A stretch of DNA of 64,000 nucleotides from Sphaerimonospora cavernae (GTDB lineage: Bacteria > Actinomycetota > Actinomycetes > Streptosporangiales > Streptosporangiaceae), in the NCBI RefSeq assembly GCF_042435035.1, contig NZ_JBHMQT010000033.1, forward strand, positions 124,001 through 188,000. The letters are read 5' to 3'. Made by a program: the position numbers and the translations under genes. The notes beneath the pieces are model-generated. The model saw only the letters and a program-made list of their open reading frames with translations, ran no database searches and was not told where the DNA came from. Positions 57,359-64,000 of the stretch are shown here, piece after piece. Position 1 is the first letter of the stretch. Each line of letters opens with the position of its first letter.

Positions 57359-57574
57359 TCAGCTCGCGTCTTCGAGGCGGAAGCCCAGTTTCATGCCGAC
57401 CTGGAAGTGGGCCACCTCACCGTCCACGATGTGCCCGCGCACCTCCGTCACCTCGAACCAGTCCAGATGCCGCAGGGTCTCGGCCGCCCGCCGGATTCCG
57501 TTGCGGATGGCCTCATCGACGCTCTCCCCCGAGGTCCCGACTATCTCGGTCACCCGATAGGTACGATCCGACAT
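57359..57574 (-). CDS. dodecin family flavin-binding protein
   Basis: 71 aa; assembles as a dodecamer storing or buffering flavins (or CoA). Full-length match to the fold: TYRVTEIVGTSGESVDEAI helix, LDWFEVTEVRGHIVDG strand pair with the flavin-stacking Trp, and FQVGMKLGFRLE. ATG 57574 follows AGGAGGACGAAG. Single-gene transcript, divergent from the DUF3099 gene. Confidence 0.93.
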   Translation of the reverse strand: MSDRTYRVTEIVGTSGESVDEAIRNGIRRAAETLRHLDWFEVTEVRGHIVDGEVAHFQVGMKLGFRLEDAS

Positions 57575-57674
57575 CTTCGTCCTCCTACGTCGTGTTTCCT
57601 GGCCGCCGTACGGGTGCCGCCACCTCCGGTGATCGTATCGCCGTGCGCCCGTCACCCCCGGCAGGTGGGCGGGT

Positions 57675-57680
57675 TACCGT
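57675..57680 (+). promoter_or_regulatory. -10 box of the DUF3099 gene
   Basis: TACCGT ends 7 nt before GTG 57688, although GGAGGG also lies between and could serve as a ribosome site on a longer transcript. Confidence 0.35.
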
Positions 57681-57687
57681 GGAGGGC

Positions 57688-58011
57688 GTGAATTCCTGGC
57701 GTGAATCGCGACGGAACCGGGGCGTCGTTCATCAGGTTACGGACGCCCAACCGTCGCTCACCGATGACATCAAGCGCCGCGAGCGCAATTATTTGATCAA
57801 GATGGGCATCCGGCTGGTCTGCCTCATCCTCGCGGTGGCCGTACCGGCCCCGTGGCCCGTCAAACTCCTGCTCGTCGCCGGCGCCGTTCTTTTGCCATAC
57901 CTTGCCGTGATCGGGGCCAATCAGCGAGGCAAGGACGTCCCACCTGCACTGGACATGACCTCACCTAACCAAAACGAGATACCACGCCATCGACGCGAGA
58001 TCGGGTCGTGA
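57688..58011 (+). CDS. DUF3099 family membrane protein
   Basis: 107 aa. DUF3099 pattern: SLTDDIKRRERNYLIKMGIR then two hydrophobic helices (LVCLILAVAVPAPWPVKLLL, VAGAVLLPYLAVIGANQR) and a polar tail. Small actinobacterial integral membrane protein of unknown role. GTG 57688 is the most conserved-looking start; the frame is open further upstream, overlapping dodecin. The 6C-type RNA promoter begins right after its stop. Confidence 0.85.
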   Translation: MNSWRESRRNRGVVHQVTDAQPSLTDDIKRRERNYLIKMGIRLVCLILAVAVPAPWPVKLLLVAGAVLLPYLAVIGANQRGKDVPPALDMTSPNQNEIPRHRREIGS

Positions 58012-58055
58012 CAAACTCTTGACGCAACCCAAGGGTTAGAGGTGTACAGTTTATC

Positions 58056-58171
58056 CAAGCGCTCCGGTCCCCCGTCGGGGCGCTGGTACCGGCGTTCCGG
58101 GCCCCCGTCGGAACGCCGATGATGCGACGCCGGGTGGTTTGCCCCCGTAACCACCCGGCGTCGCCCTTTTT
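58056..58171 (+). ncRNA. 6C-type small RNA with three C-rich-loop hairpins
   Basis: Three consecutive hairpins, each with a 9-nt loop ending CCCCCGT: 58058-58084 (9-bp stem, one G-U), 58091-58117 (9-bp perfect stem) and 58124-58164 (14 to 16-bp stem). A run of five T follows the last. TACAGT at 58045-58050 fits a -10 box; TTGACG at 58019 is a possible -35 but 20 nt away. The C-rich loops are the hallmark of actinobacterial 6C RNA, which in mycobacteria pairs with G-rich target mRNAs. The canonical family has two such loops; here there are three. About 115 nt long. Confidence 0.75.
58124..58171 (+). terminator. intrinsic terminator of the 6C-type RNA
   Basis: Perfect 16-bp stem (gcgacgccgggtggtt arm) with loop tgcccccgt followed by ccc-ttttt-a. 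It doubles as the third C-rich hairpin. Confidence 0.85.
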
Positions 58172-58241
58172 ATCTGTCCATCTCTCCCGAGAGCCGTTCT
58201 TCGGGATTTCTGGTACTAATTTTCGAAAAGTTTTTGCGATG

Positions 58242-58499
58242 TCAAGAATCTTCGAGCGTTTCGGCCGTGGCCTTCTCCCAGTCGCGCGCCATACGTGACA
58301 GCCGCTCCATCGCGTCCGCCGGGGCCGTACCAGCGCCCTGGGCAAGCCCGAGCAGGTAGGCCGTCAGCGGAGCCGCAGGGCGGGCGACGCCATGAGCGAC
58401 GTCCTTGGTCAGGTCGAGCACCGCGGCCCGGTCCACCCGGTCCGGGTCGACGCCCAACTCCCGGCACGCCAGTGCGGTCCACTCCTCCAGCACGTTCAC
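58242..58499 (-). CDS. DUF6457 family protein
   Basis: 85 aa small helical protein (EEWTALACRELGVDPDRVDR, VLDLTKDVAHGVARPAAPLT). In actinomycetes this domain occurs as a stand-alone gene after mobA or fused to it; here it is separate, with GTG 58499 overlapping the mobA stop (GTGA). A helper role in molybdenum cofactor synthesis is an inference from that linkage. Confidence 0.85.
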   Translation of the reverse strand: MNVLEEWTALACRELGVDPDRVDRAAVLDLTKDVAHGVARPAAPLTAYLLGLAQGAGTAPADAMERLSRMARDWEKATAETLEDS

Positions 58500-59152
58500 G
58501 CCTGATCCTCGCTTCCGTCTCGTCCCTCTCGCTCCCGGGCCGTCCTGAGAGCGTCCGCCGTCCTGAGAGCGTCCGCCGTCCTGAGAGCGTCCATCGTGTC
58601 GCAATCGAACCACGGCGCACGGCCGCCGCGCCCGGCGGGCAGCCGGATCGGCACCGGCTCCAGCGGGCCGAGCAGGCCGCGCAGTGAGCCGCCCGCGTAT
58701 CCGCGCAGCGCTTCGCTCAGTGCCTCGGTGCGCCACGCCCCGGTCAGCCACTGCTCCGCGCCGTCGTCGTCGACCAGTACGGCTCCGGCCGTCCCGGCAG
58801 CCCCGGCAGCCCGAAGCAGCGCCGTCACGTGCGCGGAGGCGAGAAACGGCAGGTCGGCGGCGAGCAGGACCACCCACTCGGCCGTGACCTCGGCGAGGCC
58901 GGCACGCAACGCCGGAACCGGGCCGGAGCCGGGCGGGTCCTCCCGGGTGAAGACCGCCCGGGCCGGAGACGGCCTGGCAGGGCCGACCACCACCAGCGTG
59001 CGGGCGTCGGCGGCCGCCGCGGCCACCCGTTCGATGAGGGGCACGCCGCCGACGACGGCGCCCGGCTTGTCCAGGCCGCCCAGCCGGCTGGCCCGTCCCC
59101 CGGCCAGGATCACCGCGTCGTAGCCGATGGGCCGGATATCGTCGTGCTTCAT
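58496..59152 (-). CDS. mobA: molybdenum cofactor guanylyltransferase MobA
   Basis: Attaches GMP to molybdopterin. 218 aa nucleotidyltransferase: GTP loop VILAGGRASRLGGLDKP, metal motif LLAADLPFL. The C-terminus carries three DALRTA units from an 18-bp tandem repeat, an addition absent from typical MobA. It follows moaA on the same strand (14-bp gap) and is coupled to the DUF6457 gene, making a moaA-mobA-DUF6457 operon. Confidence 0.88.
   Translation of the reverse strand: MKHDDIRPIGYDAVILAGGRASRLGGLDKPGAVVGGVPLIERVAAAAADARTLVVVGPARPSPARAVFTREDPPGSGPVPALRAGLAEVTAEWVVLLAADLPFLASAHVTALLRAAGAAGTAGAVLVDDDGAEQWLTGAWRTEALSEALRGYAGGSLRGLLGPLEPVPIRLPAGRGGRAPWFDCDTMDALRTADALRTADALRTAREREGRDGSEDQA
58542..58595. 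repeat. 18-bp tandem repeat at the mobA 3' end
   Basis: gtcctgagagcgtccgcc twice exactly and once with two changes; encodes DALRTA repeats near the end of MobA. Confidence 0.9.
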
Positions 59153-59166
59153 GCCCGGACCGGCGG

Positions 59167-60156
59167 TCAGCCGCCGATGGCCGACATGGGACGGGCCGGC
59201 TGGAGGAAGCCCGGGTCGTCGATGCCGTGCCCGGCCTTCTTGCGGGCGACCGCCGCGATCCAGCGTGCGGCCAGGTCGTCGTCGGACGCCCCCGAGCGCA
59301 TCGCCGTACGGAGATCGGACTCCTCCCTGGCGAACAGGCAGTTTCGGATCTGACCGTCGGCGGTGAGGCGGACGCGGTCGCAGGTGCCGCAGAACGGGCG
59401 GGTGACCGATCCGATCACGCCGACCCGGGCGGGACCGCCGTCCACGAGGAACAGTTCGGCCGGGGCGCTGCCCCGGGCCGCCGGGTCGTCCTCGGTGAGG
59501 TCGAAGGAGTCCTTGAGCAGGCCGATGATCTCATCGGCGGTCACCATGTTCTCGCGCCGCCAGCCGTGCTGGGCGTCGAGCGGCATCTGCTCGATGAAGC
59601 GCAGTTCGTATCCCCGGTCCAGGCAGTGGCGCAGCAGCGGGACCGCCTCGGATTCGTTGATCCCCCGCATCAGCACCGCGTTCACCTTGACGGGGGTGAG
59701 CCCGGCCTCGTCGGCCGCCGCCAGCCCGTCGAGCACATCCCGGAGCCGGTCGCGGTGCGCGAGCCGTACGAAGACCTCACGGTCGAGCGTGTCCAGCGAG
59801 ACGTTGACGCGGTCGAGGCCCGCCTCGGCGAGGACCCCGGCCAGCCGGGCGAGGCCGATGCCGTTGGTGGTCAGCGAGATCTGGGGACGCGGCCGCAGTG
59901 CCGCGGCCGCAGCGACGATTTCGGGGAGCTCCCGACGCAGCAGCGGCTCACCGCCGGTGAAACGCACCTCGGTGATGCCGAGCCGCTCGACGCCGAGACG
60001 TACCAGACGGATGATCTCCTCGGCGGTCAGCAGGTCCGGCTTGGGCAGCCAGTCGAGACCCTCGGGGGGCATGCAGTAAGTGCAGCGCAGGTTGCACCGG
60101 TCGGTCAGCGAAACCCGCAGATCGGTCGCGACCCGGCCGAAGGAGTCGACCAGCAA
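59167..60156 (-). CDS. moaA: GTP 3',8-cyclase MoaA
   Basis: Radical-SAM enzyme of the first step of molybdenum cofactor synthesis. 329 aa. Radical-SAM cysteines Cys21, Cys25, Cys28 (RCNLRCTYCMPP), GGEPLLR, and the second cluster cysteines FCGTCDRVRL and RNCLF. It ends in Gly-Gly, the reactive tail required for catalysis. TTG 60156 has GGGAGG 5 nt upstream. Operon head for mobA. Confidence 0.95.
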   Translation of the reverse strand: MLVDSFGRVATDLRVSLTDRCNLRCTYCMPPEGLDWLPKPDLLTAEEIIRLVRLGVERLGITEVRFTGGEPLLRRELPEIVAAAAALRPRPQISLTTNGIGLARLAGVLAEAGLDRVNVSLDTLDREVFVRLAHRDRLRDVLDGLAAADEAGLTPVKVNAVLMRGINESEAVPLLRHCLDRGYELRFIEQMPLDAQHGWRRENMVTADEIIGLLKDSFDLTEDDPAARGSAPAELFLVDGGPARVGVIGSVTRPFCGTCDRVRLTADGQIRNCLFAREESDLRTAMRSGASDDDLAARWIAAVARKKAGHGIDDPGFLQPARPMSAIGG

Positions 60157-60367
60157 GATGACCTCCCTTGTGCGAGAACCTTCAGCCTACGGCCTGCCGC
60201 CGTCAATGTGGCATTCACATATCCCGCCAACCACGGCGGCGCCATCGGGATTCCCCATGATCATCACCGGTGGGGCCGGTAGGGCGCTCGAGGCGACCGG
60301 AAGGAATAATCGGTGGGAAACCACGGGGAATGTCGGCAAAGTGGATCTCGATCAGAAAGGGATCATC

Positions 60368-61522
60368 ATGCCGAACGAGGTAGCGCACAACCTCCTGTCG
60401 TGGGCGAGTGAGATCGACGCGGGCACGATCGAGCAGGCCGCCAGAACCGCCCGCCTGCCGTTCGTGTCAGGGCACGTCGCGCTCATGCCGGACGCGCACA
60501 TCGGCATCGGCGCGACCGTCGGATCGGTCATCCCCACCGAGGGCGCCATCATCCCGGCCGCCGTCGGCGTCGACATCGGCTGCGGCATGATCGCGACCGA
60601 GACGACGCTCACCGCCGCCGACCTGCCCGACACGCTCGACGCGTTGATGCCACTGGTGGAGCGGCGCATCCCGGCGGGCGTCGGCAAGGGGCACGCCGAT
60701 CGCGCCGTGGACCGCGCGCTCGGCGAGCTCGGCCTGCCGTACACCGATCTGACCCCGAAGCAGGAGACGACGGTGGCGACCCAGTTCGGCACGCTCGGGT
60801 CCGGCAACCACTTCGTCGAGGTCTGCCTCGACGAGCGGGACCGGGTCTGGACCGTGCTGCACTCCGGCTCGCGCGGCATCGGCAACCAGCTCGCCACCAG
60901 GCATATCGTCGGGGCCAAGAAGCTGATGAAGCGGGGTCTCATCGGGCTGGAGGACCCCGATCTGGCCTACTTCTCGCAGGGGACGCCGGAGTTCGACGCG
61001 TACATCGAGGACATGCTGTGGTCCCAGCGGTACGCCATGGCCTCCAGGGCGCGGATGGACAGGGTGCTGGTCGAGGCCCTGTTCCGCGTCGTCGGCAAGG
61101 GCGCCCGGGTACGGACCATCAATTGCCATCACAATTTCACGCAGATGGAGACGCACCACGGCGCGGAGCTGTGGATCACCCGGAAGGGGGCCATCAAGGC
61201 CGACCGGGGTGATGAGGGCGTCATTCCCGGGTCGATGGGGACGAGGTCGTACATCGTGCGCGGGCTCGGCAACCCGGCCTCCTACAACTCCTGCTCCCAC
61301 GGCGCCGGCCGCAGGATGTCCCGGGGGCAGGCCAGGCGGGAGTTGTCGGCCACGTCGCTGACCGAGGCGATGCGCGGGCGGACCTGGAACGCCAACCGGG
61401 CCGCCGCCCTCGTCGACGAGCACCCCGAGGCGTACAAGCCGATCGACCAGGTGATGGCCGACCAGAAGGACCTCGTCGAGATCCAGCACACGCTCCGGCA
61501 GGTGTTCAACTACAAGGGCTGA
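60368..61522 (+). CDS. rtcB: RNA ligase RtcB
   Basis: GTP/Mn-dependent ligase that joins 2',3'-cyclic phosphate and 5'-OH RNA ends, for tRNA or rRNA repair. 384 aa. Metal and guanylylation motifs: LMPDAHIGIGATVGSVIP, VGVDIGCGM (Mn Cys), GSGNHFVEV, LHSGSRGIGNQLA, NCHHNFTQ and SHGAGRRMSRGQA with the GMP-accepting His. ATG 60368 fits the family start and has AAGGG upstream; the frame remains open through the moaA start. No RtcA or RtcR nearby. A strong hairpin follows the stop. Confidence 0.92.
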   Translation: MPNEVAHNLLSWASEIDAGTIEQAARTARLPFVSGHVALMPDAHIGIGATVGSVIPTEGAIIPAAVGVDIGCGMIATETTLTAADLPDTLDALMPLVERRIPAGVGKGHADRAVDRALGELGLPYTDLTPKQETTVATQFGTLGSGNHFVEVCLDERDRVWTVLHSGSRGIGNQLATRHIVGAKKLMKRGLIGLEDPDLAYFSQGTPEFDAYIEDMLWSQRYAMASRARMDRVLVEALFRVVGKGARVRTINCHHNFTQMETHHGAELWITRKGAIKADRGDEGVIPGSMGTRSYIVRGLGNPASYNSCSHGAGRRMSRGQARRELSATSLTEAMRGRTWNANRAAALVDEHPEAYKPIDQVMADQKDLVEIQHTLRQVFNYKG

Positions 61523-61526
61523 TCCC

Positions 61527-61563
61527 GTCCGGCCGACGCCGGCGCCGTCGGCGTCGGCCGGAC
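61527..61563 (+). terminator. hairpin terminator after rtcB
   Basis: Perfect 15-bp stem (gtccggccgacgccg arm) with 7-nt loop beginning 5 bp after the stop; no U tract, the I-shaped type common in actinomycetes. Confidence 0.65.
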
Positions 61564-61670
61564 GTCCCCCCTGGTGGTGTGCACGCCCCCGCCCGCACAC
61601 GTTCAAAGACTGGCTTCAACGGGATGCCACCCGCAATGCCTTTCATTCCTCGCCGAAAGGGGCGGAATCG

Positions 61671-61906
61671 GTGAGAATCACGGGCATGATGCGCCTGCAT
61701 TTCGAGGCAGCCGATCTGCGTCGGATCACGCTCGCACCGGCCCCGGATCCGCTGATGGAAATCGTGCTGAACATCCGTCTGCGGCTCGCCGTCTGCCCGA
61801 TCCGGCAGCCGGGGGTGGGGCCCGGGCCCGGATAGGCGGTGCCGTACTCCACACGCTCACCCCTCTCGGGGCGAACCTGCTCCGGGGCGACTCCGCCGCG
61901 AACTGA
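61671..61906 (+). pseudogene. ArsR-family regulator with large internal deletion
   Basis: The left part (GTG 61671 to TAG 61835) encodes MMRLHFEAADLRRITLAPAP and ADPLMEIVLNIRLR-like sequence, the usual N-terminus of a 300-plus-residue actinobacterial ArsR-type winged-helix protein. The right part, in another frame (ending TGA 61906), reads GGAVLHTLTPLGANLLRGD, the family's C-terminus. About 250 residues, including the helix-turn-helix, are missing between them. Clear decay by deletion plus frameshift. Confidence 0.7.
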
Positions 61907-61946
61907 CCATCTGGTAGCAGGCCGGGAAGCGGTGGGACCGCCACGC

Positions 61947-62351
61947 TCACCGGGCGAGGACGAGCACCCGGGAGCGTACAGGTCTCAGGGCCACAGGCCC
62001 GTGAGTCGCACCGCCTGCGCGGGTGAGGTGGCGTGCCGTACGCCGGCCGGGGACGGGGTCTCCGTTCTGGTCCAGGAGTCGCCAGCCGCCGAGTTGGACG
62101 ACAGGGGCGCGGCCGTGACGCATGGCCAGGGCGAGCTCGGACAGCGTGCCCCAGGAACCGCCGATGACGATCACGGCGTCGCCGGAGTTGACGATGATGG
62201 TGTTGCGGGCCTCACCGGCCCCGGTCGGGATCACGATGCTCAGATCGGGGTCGGCGTGCTCCCGGTCGGGCCGGGACAGGATGCCGACGACAGTGACAAG
62301 GGAATGAGCGACCGCACCACCCCGCGGACCACCTCCAGCGAGCGGAGAGCT
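61947..62351 (-). pseudogene. truncated LOG/TIGR00725-like nucleotide-binding protein
   Basis: Open from 62351 with no usable start codon. Reads AGGGPRGGAVAHSLVTVVGI, then VIPTGAGEARNTIIVNSGDA and IVIGGSWGTLSELALAMRHG: the second half of a Rossmann-like lysine-decarboxylase-like (LOG) protein with its GGxGTxxE phosphate site. The first strands and start are lost (TGA at 62354-62352). The last 35 codons are degraded relative to the family. Confidence 0.65.
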
Positions 62352-62637
62352 TCACGGCACTCAGCCGGCCACTGCGTCATCGAGGCTGACGCCCACTCCT
62401 CCAGGCTGATAGCTCACAGCACTGCATGCGGTCGTTATGAAACGGTTATAAATATGGCGGTGACTAATAAGTCCTTCAGCTGTCTAGCTGGAGGAAAGCT
62501 GCAAGCGTGGGTCCATCCCGACCACGCCTGTGACTCATAGAAATGTCAGGTTTACAGAAGAGGCGTTGTCGCTCGGGAACACCACCGGTAGAGTTTGCGA
62601 TGTACGGGGTGAATGTTTCAAATTTCAAGGGGGAAGC
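62352..62637. other. 286-bp AT-richer intergenic region
   Basis: GC content falls here and stays lower through the next gene. It contains an imperfect hairpin (ccttcagct-gtct-agctggagg, about 62473-62494) and a 28-codon open frame without recognisable product. Probably the leader of the downstream lipoprotein gene; no promoter chosen. Confidence 0.4.
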
Positions 62638-63099
62638 GTGAGTAGCTCTTTAAGACTGCACCTCGACAGGACAGCGCTTGCTGTCGTTCTTGGAGCTGTT
62701 GCTGTCGCTTGCGCGCGCCCATCTAACGAGAAGGTCAGGCATCTGGGAAGGGCTGAGCTGCAGGAGAAGGTCGCACAGCATGATGGCTTCGTCGTCCCAC
62801 TCCCGAAAGAACTCCCACCCGGCTTCCATCTGATGTCGTACAAGATCTACGAAGTAGATGGAGGACGGCGATACGGGCAGGCATTCTTTGGCTCGGTTGT
62901 TGTCTGTGCTCAGGAAAAGACCGGCCACGGTACTAACCTTTGTGGCGAGTTCAGCTCCCCGGATGGAACAATACGTCGTGACGTTGGCGGCCTCCTTCTT
63001 GTTGTGCGGATGAACGAAAAGAATCCAGAGAACGTAAAGCTGTGGAACAAGGTCGACTTTGCGACGGACTACAGCACGATTTCTTGGCTTGACGACTGA
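62638..63099 (+). CDS. predicted lipoprotein of atypical composition
   Basis: 153 aa from GTG 62638 (AAGGGGGAA upstream). Signal peptide with lipobox VAVAC (Cys25), then a mature domain (VPLPKELPPGFHLMSYKIYE, LLLVVRMNEKNPENVKLW) with two more cysteines (VVVCAQ, NLCGEF). No family recognised. Codon use and base composition are clearly less GC-rich than the rest of the window, and it sits beside two pseudogenes, so recent acquisition is plausible. An in-frame ATG at 62530 exists but has no ribosome site. Confidence 0.68.
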   Translation: MSSSLRLHLDRTALAVVLGAVAVACARPSNEKVRHLGRAELQEKVAQHDGFVVPLPKELPPGFHLMSYKIYEVDGGRRYGQAFFGSVVVCAQEKTGHGTNLCGEFSSPDGTIRRDVGGLLLVVRMNEKNPENVKLWNKVDFATDYSTISWLDD

Positions 63100-63488
63100 A
63101 AGTTGTGATCGAGCGTACGGTCCCTGCCCGATGCAAGCAGGCAGGGGGCGCACTCCACCCACTGTAGGGAGCCCCCCGGTTGGACCTCCACTGCTACTCC
63201 TGGACCGGCATCGGCGACGACCGCTGTGTGAACGATCAATTACCTGGAGTTTCAGCCGCCCACCCTGTGGGGCGATCTCTGACCGGCTTCACCCCAACAA
63301 GAGGGGCTCTGACGCTCCCGAGCCTCTCGCCCACCGTGCGATCTTCCACGCCGCCCGGACACACCTGCCGACAACCGCCGCGCCCGCCACCCAGTGAAGA
63401 CGAAAGACGATGACACCACGGATCGATAACGTAAAGTGATTGAACAGGCACTGTACGTGCAAAGAGTCTTCATGGGAAGGCGATCTCG
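63100..63488. other. 389-bp region without recognised gene
   Basis: A stem ccctgcc...ggcaggg (63122-63146, 11-nt loop) may end the lipoprotein transcript. Several open frames cross the stretch but none has a ribosome site, signal peptide or familiar domain. The right end should hold the promoter of the secreted protein at 63489. Confidence 0.45.
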
Positions 63489-63902
63489 TTGAAGCGCATC
63501 CTCGCGCCCGCCGCCATCGCGGTATGCCTCGTGGCCTGCGTGCTGCCCGGCTCCGCCCAAGCCGCCCCCAGCCCGTACGGATTCTCGGGCAACAGCGTCC
63601 TGACCTGGTACGTCACGGCGGGCTATGGCGCCTGCGGAACACAGATCGACGCCAGAACCGGACTGTTCGCCGCCGTACCGGCCACCTACTGGACCGCCCC
63701 CGAACACTCCGACGACCCGCTCTGCAAGAAGGCAGTGCGGATCAGCTACCGCGGCAAGACCATCAAAGTGCCGATCGGGGACCTCTGCTCCGGCTGCACG
63801 GCCGACCAGTTGGATCTGAGCCGTCCCGCCTTCGCCCAGTTCGAGAACCCCAACTACGTGACACGCATCACCGACGCCACGTGGAGGTTCGCTTCCTTTT
63901 AA
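63489..63902 (+). CDS. small secreted double-psi beta-barrel-like protein
   Basis: 137 aa. Signal peptide cleaved after SAQA (residue 25). The mature 112 residues contain LTWYVTAGYGACGTQIDART, KAVRISYRGKTIKVPIGDLC and TADQLDLSRPAFAQF, the strand and Asp pattern of RlpA/expansin-like double-psi barrels; four cysteines (GACG, DPLCKK, DLCSGC) could form two disulfides. Such proteins bind or loosen wall polysaccharides. TTG 63489 is the only start before the signal peptide, with GGAAGG 9 nt upstream. The last 98 bp of the window show nothing recognisable. Confidence 0.75.
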   Translation: MKRILAPAAIAVCLVACVLPGSAQAAPSPYGFSGNSVLTWYVTAGYGACGTQIDARTGLFAAVPATYWTAPEHSDDPLCKKAVRISYRGKTIKVPIGDLCSGCTADQLDLSRPAFAQFENPNYVTRITDATWRFASF

Positions 63903-64000
63903 TGCCCGCACCAGACCCATGGCGGCCGGCTCAACATAGACCCGACTCGCCGTGTCGGCCTGCTTCGCGGCCACCGTGCCCACCGACGGCGTACGGAACG

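Noticed and set aside
60157..60367. Sigma-54 promoter or RtcR-type control of rtcB
   Set aside because: No GG-N10-GC element was convincing, no rtcR or rtcA is present, and actinobacteria generally lack sigma-54.
62455..62541. 28-codon ORF in the leader of the atypical lipoprotein gene
   Set aside because: No ribosome site, no recognisable sequence and located in a hairpin-containing leader; it could be a leader peptide but evidence is insufficient.
63903..64000. Partial minus-strand gene entering from the right edge
   Set aside because: An open frame exists but runs antisense through the secreted-protein gene and shows no recognisable domain in the 98 bp available.

Overview
This 64 kb window is chromosomal DNA from a high-GC actinomycete. 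The diagnostic genes are a complete Pup-proteasome system (arc/mpa, dop, pup, prcB, prcA, pafA), the mycothiol ligase mshC, an InhA-like FabI with FabG, and a 6C-type small RNA. The gene order follows the Mycobacterium tuberculosis Rv2090-Rv2136c neighbourhood as I know it. Repeat style and accessory genes suggest the Streptosporangiaceae (Streptosporangium, Nonomuraea, Microbispora type), but that placement is inference. I saw no tRNA, rRNA, CRISPR array, prophage or intact insertion sequence.

Layout. 0-7 kb: flap exonuclease, HelY helicase, TatC, TatA and the PafC/PafB regulators. 7-10 kb: DUF3866 protein, a TetR/DUF6204 pair with a clear operator, and a decayed methyltransferase. 10-24 kb: pyrophosphatase, FKBP lipoprotein, then the Pup-proteasome genes on the minus strand (pafA, lipoprotein, prcA, prcB, pup, dop, arc, then trmI). 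This run is broken by plus-strand genes (a Gfo/Idh oxidoreductase, a small ORF and a kinase-like protein) and by a minus-strand acyltransferase. 24-31 kb: double GNAT protein, FHA protein, site-2 protease, RecB-like Fe-S nuclease and a NarL-type two-component pair. 31-38 kb: a five-gene oligopeptide ABC transporter. 38-44 kb: membrane protein, HAD phosphatase, MetH, PAC2 protein, peptide deformylase. 44-52 kb: secreted amidase, mshC, NRDE protein, the conserved uppP/phosphatase/DUF3090/SCO1664-like operon, aldo-keto reductase and a repetitive surface protein. 52-57 kb: inhA-like and fabG, tldD and tldE. 57-61.5 kb: dodecin, DUF3099 protein, 6C-type sRNA, DUF6457/mobA/moaA and RtcB. 61.5-64 kb: a decayed region (two pseudogenes) followed by a lower-GC lipoprotein and a small secreted barrel protein.

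How the genes work together. PafA attaches Pup to target proteins after Dop deamidates its C-terminal Gln. Arc unfolds pupylated proteins into the PrcA/PrcB core. The FKBP, TrmI, Tat and HelY genes are conserved neighbours. FabG and InhA-like FabI are two steps of type II fatty-acid elongation. UppP recycles the undecaprenyl carrier, and MshC makes a mycothiol precursor.

The most interesting non-coding signals are: (1) a dispersed palindromic repeat, two copies about 31.5 kb apart, each between convergent genes and each with an identical 14-bp hairpin stem but a different 8-nt loop; (2) a three-hairpin 6C-like sRNA whose terminator hairpin carries the same C-rich loop; (3) 15-bp minisatellites recurring in unrelated genes; (4) a recurrent TAnnnT box 6-9 nt before start codons, implying many leaderless mRNAs.
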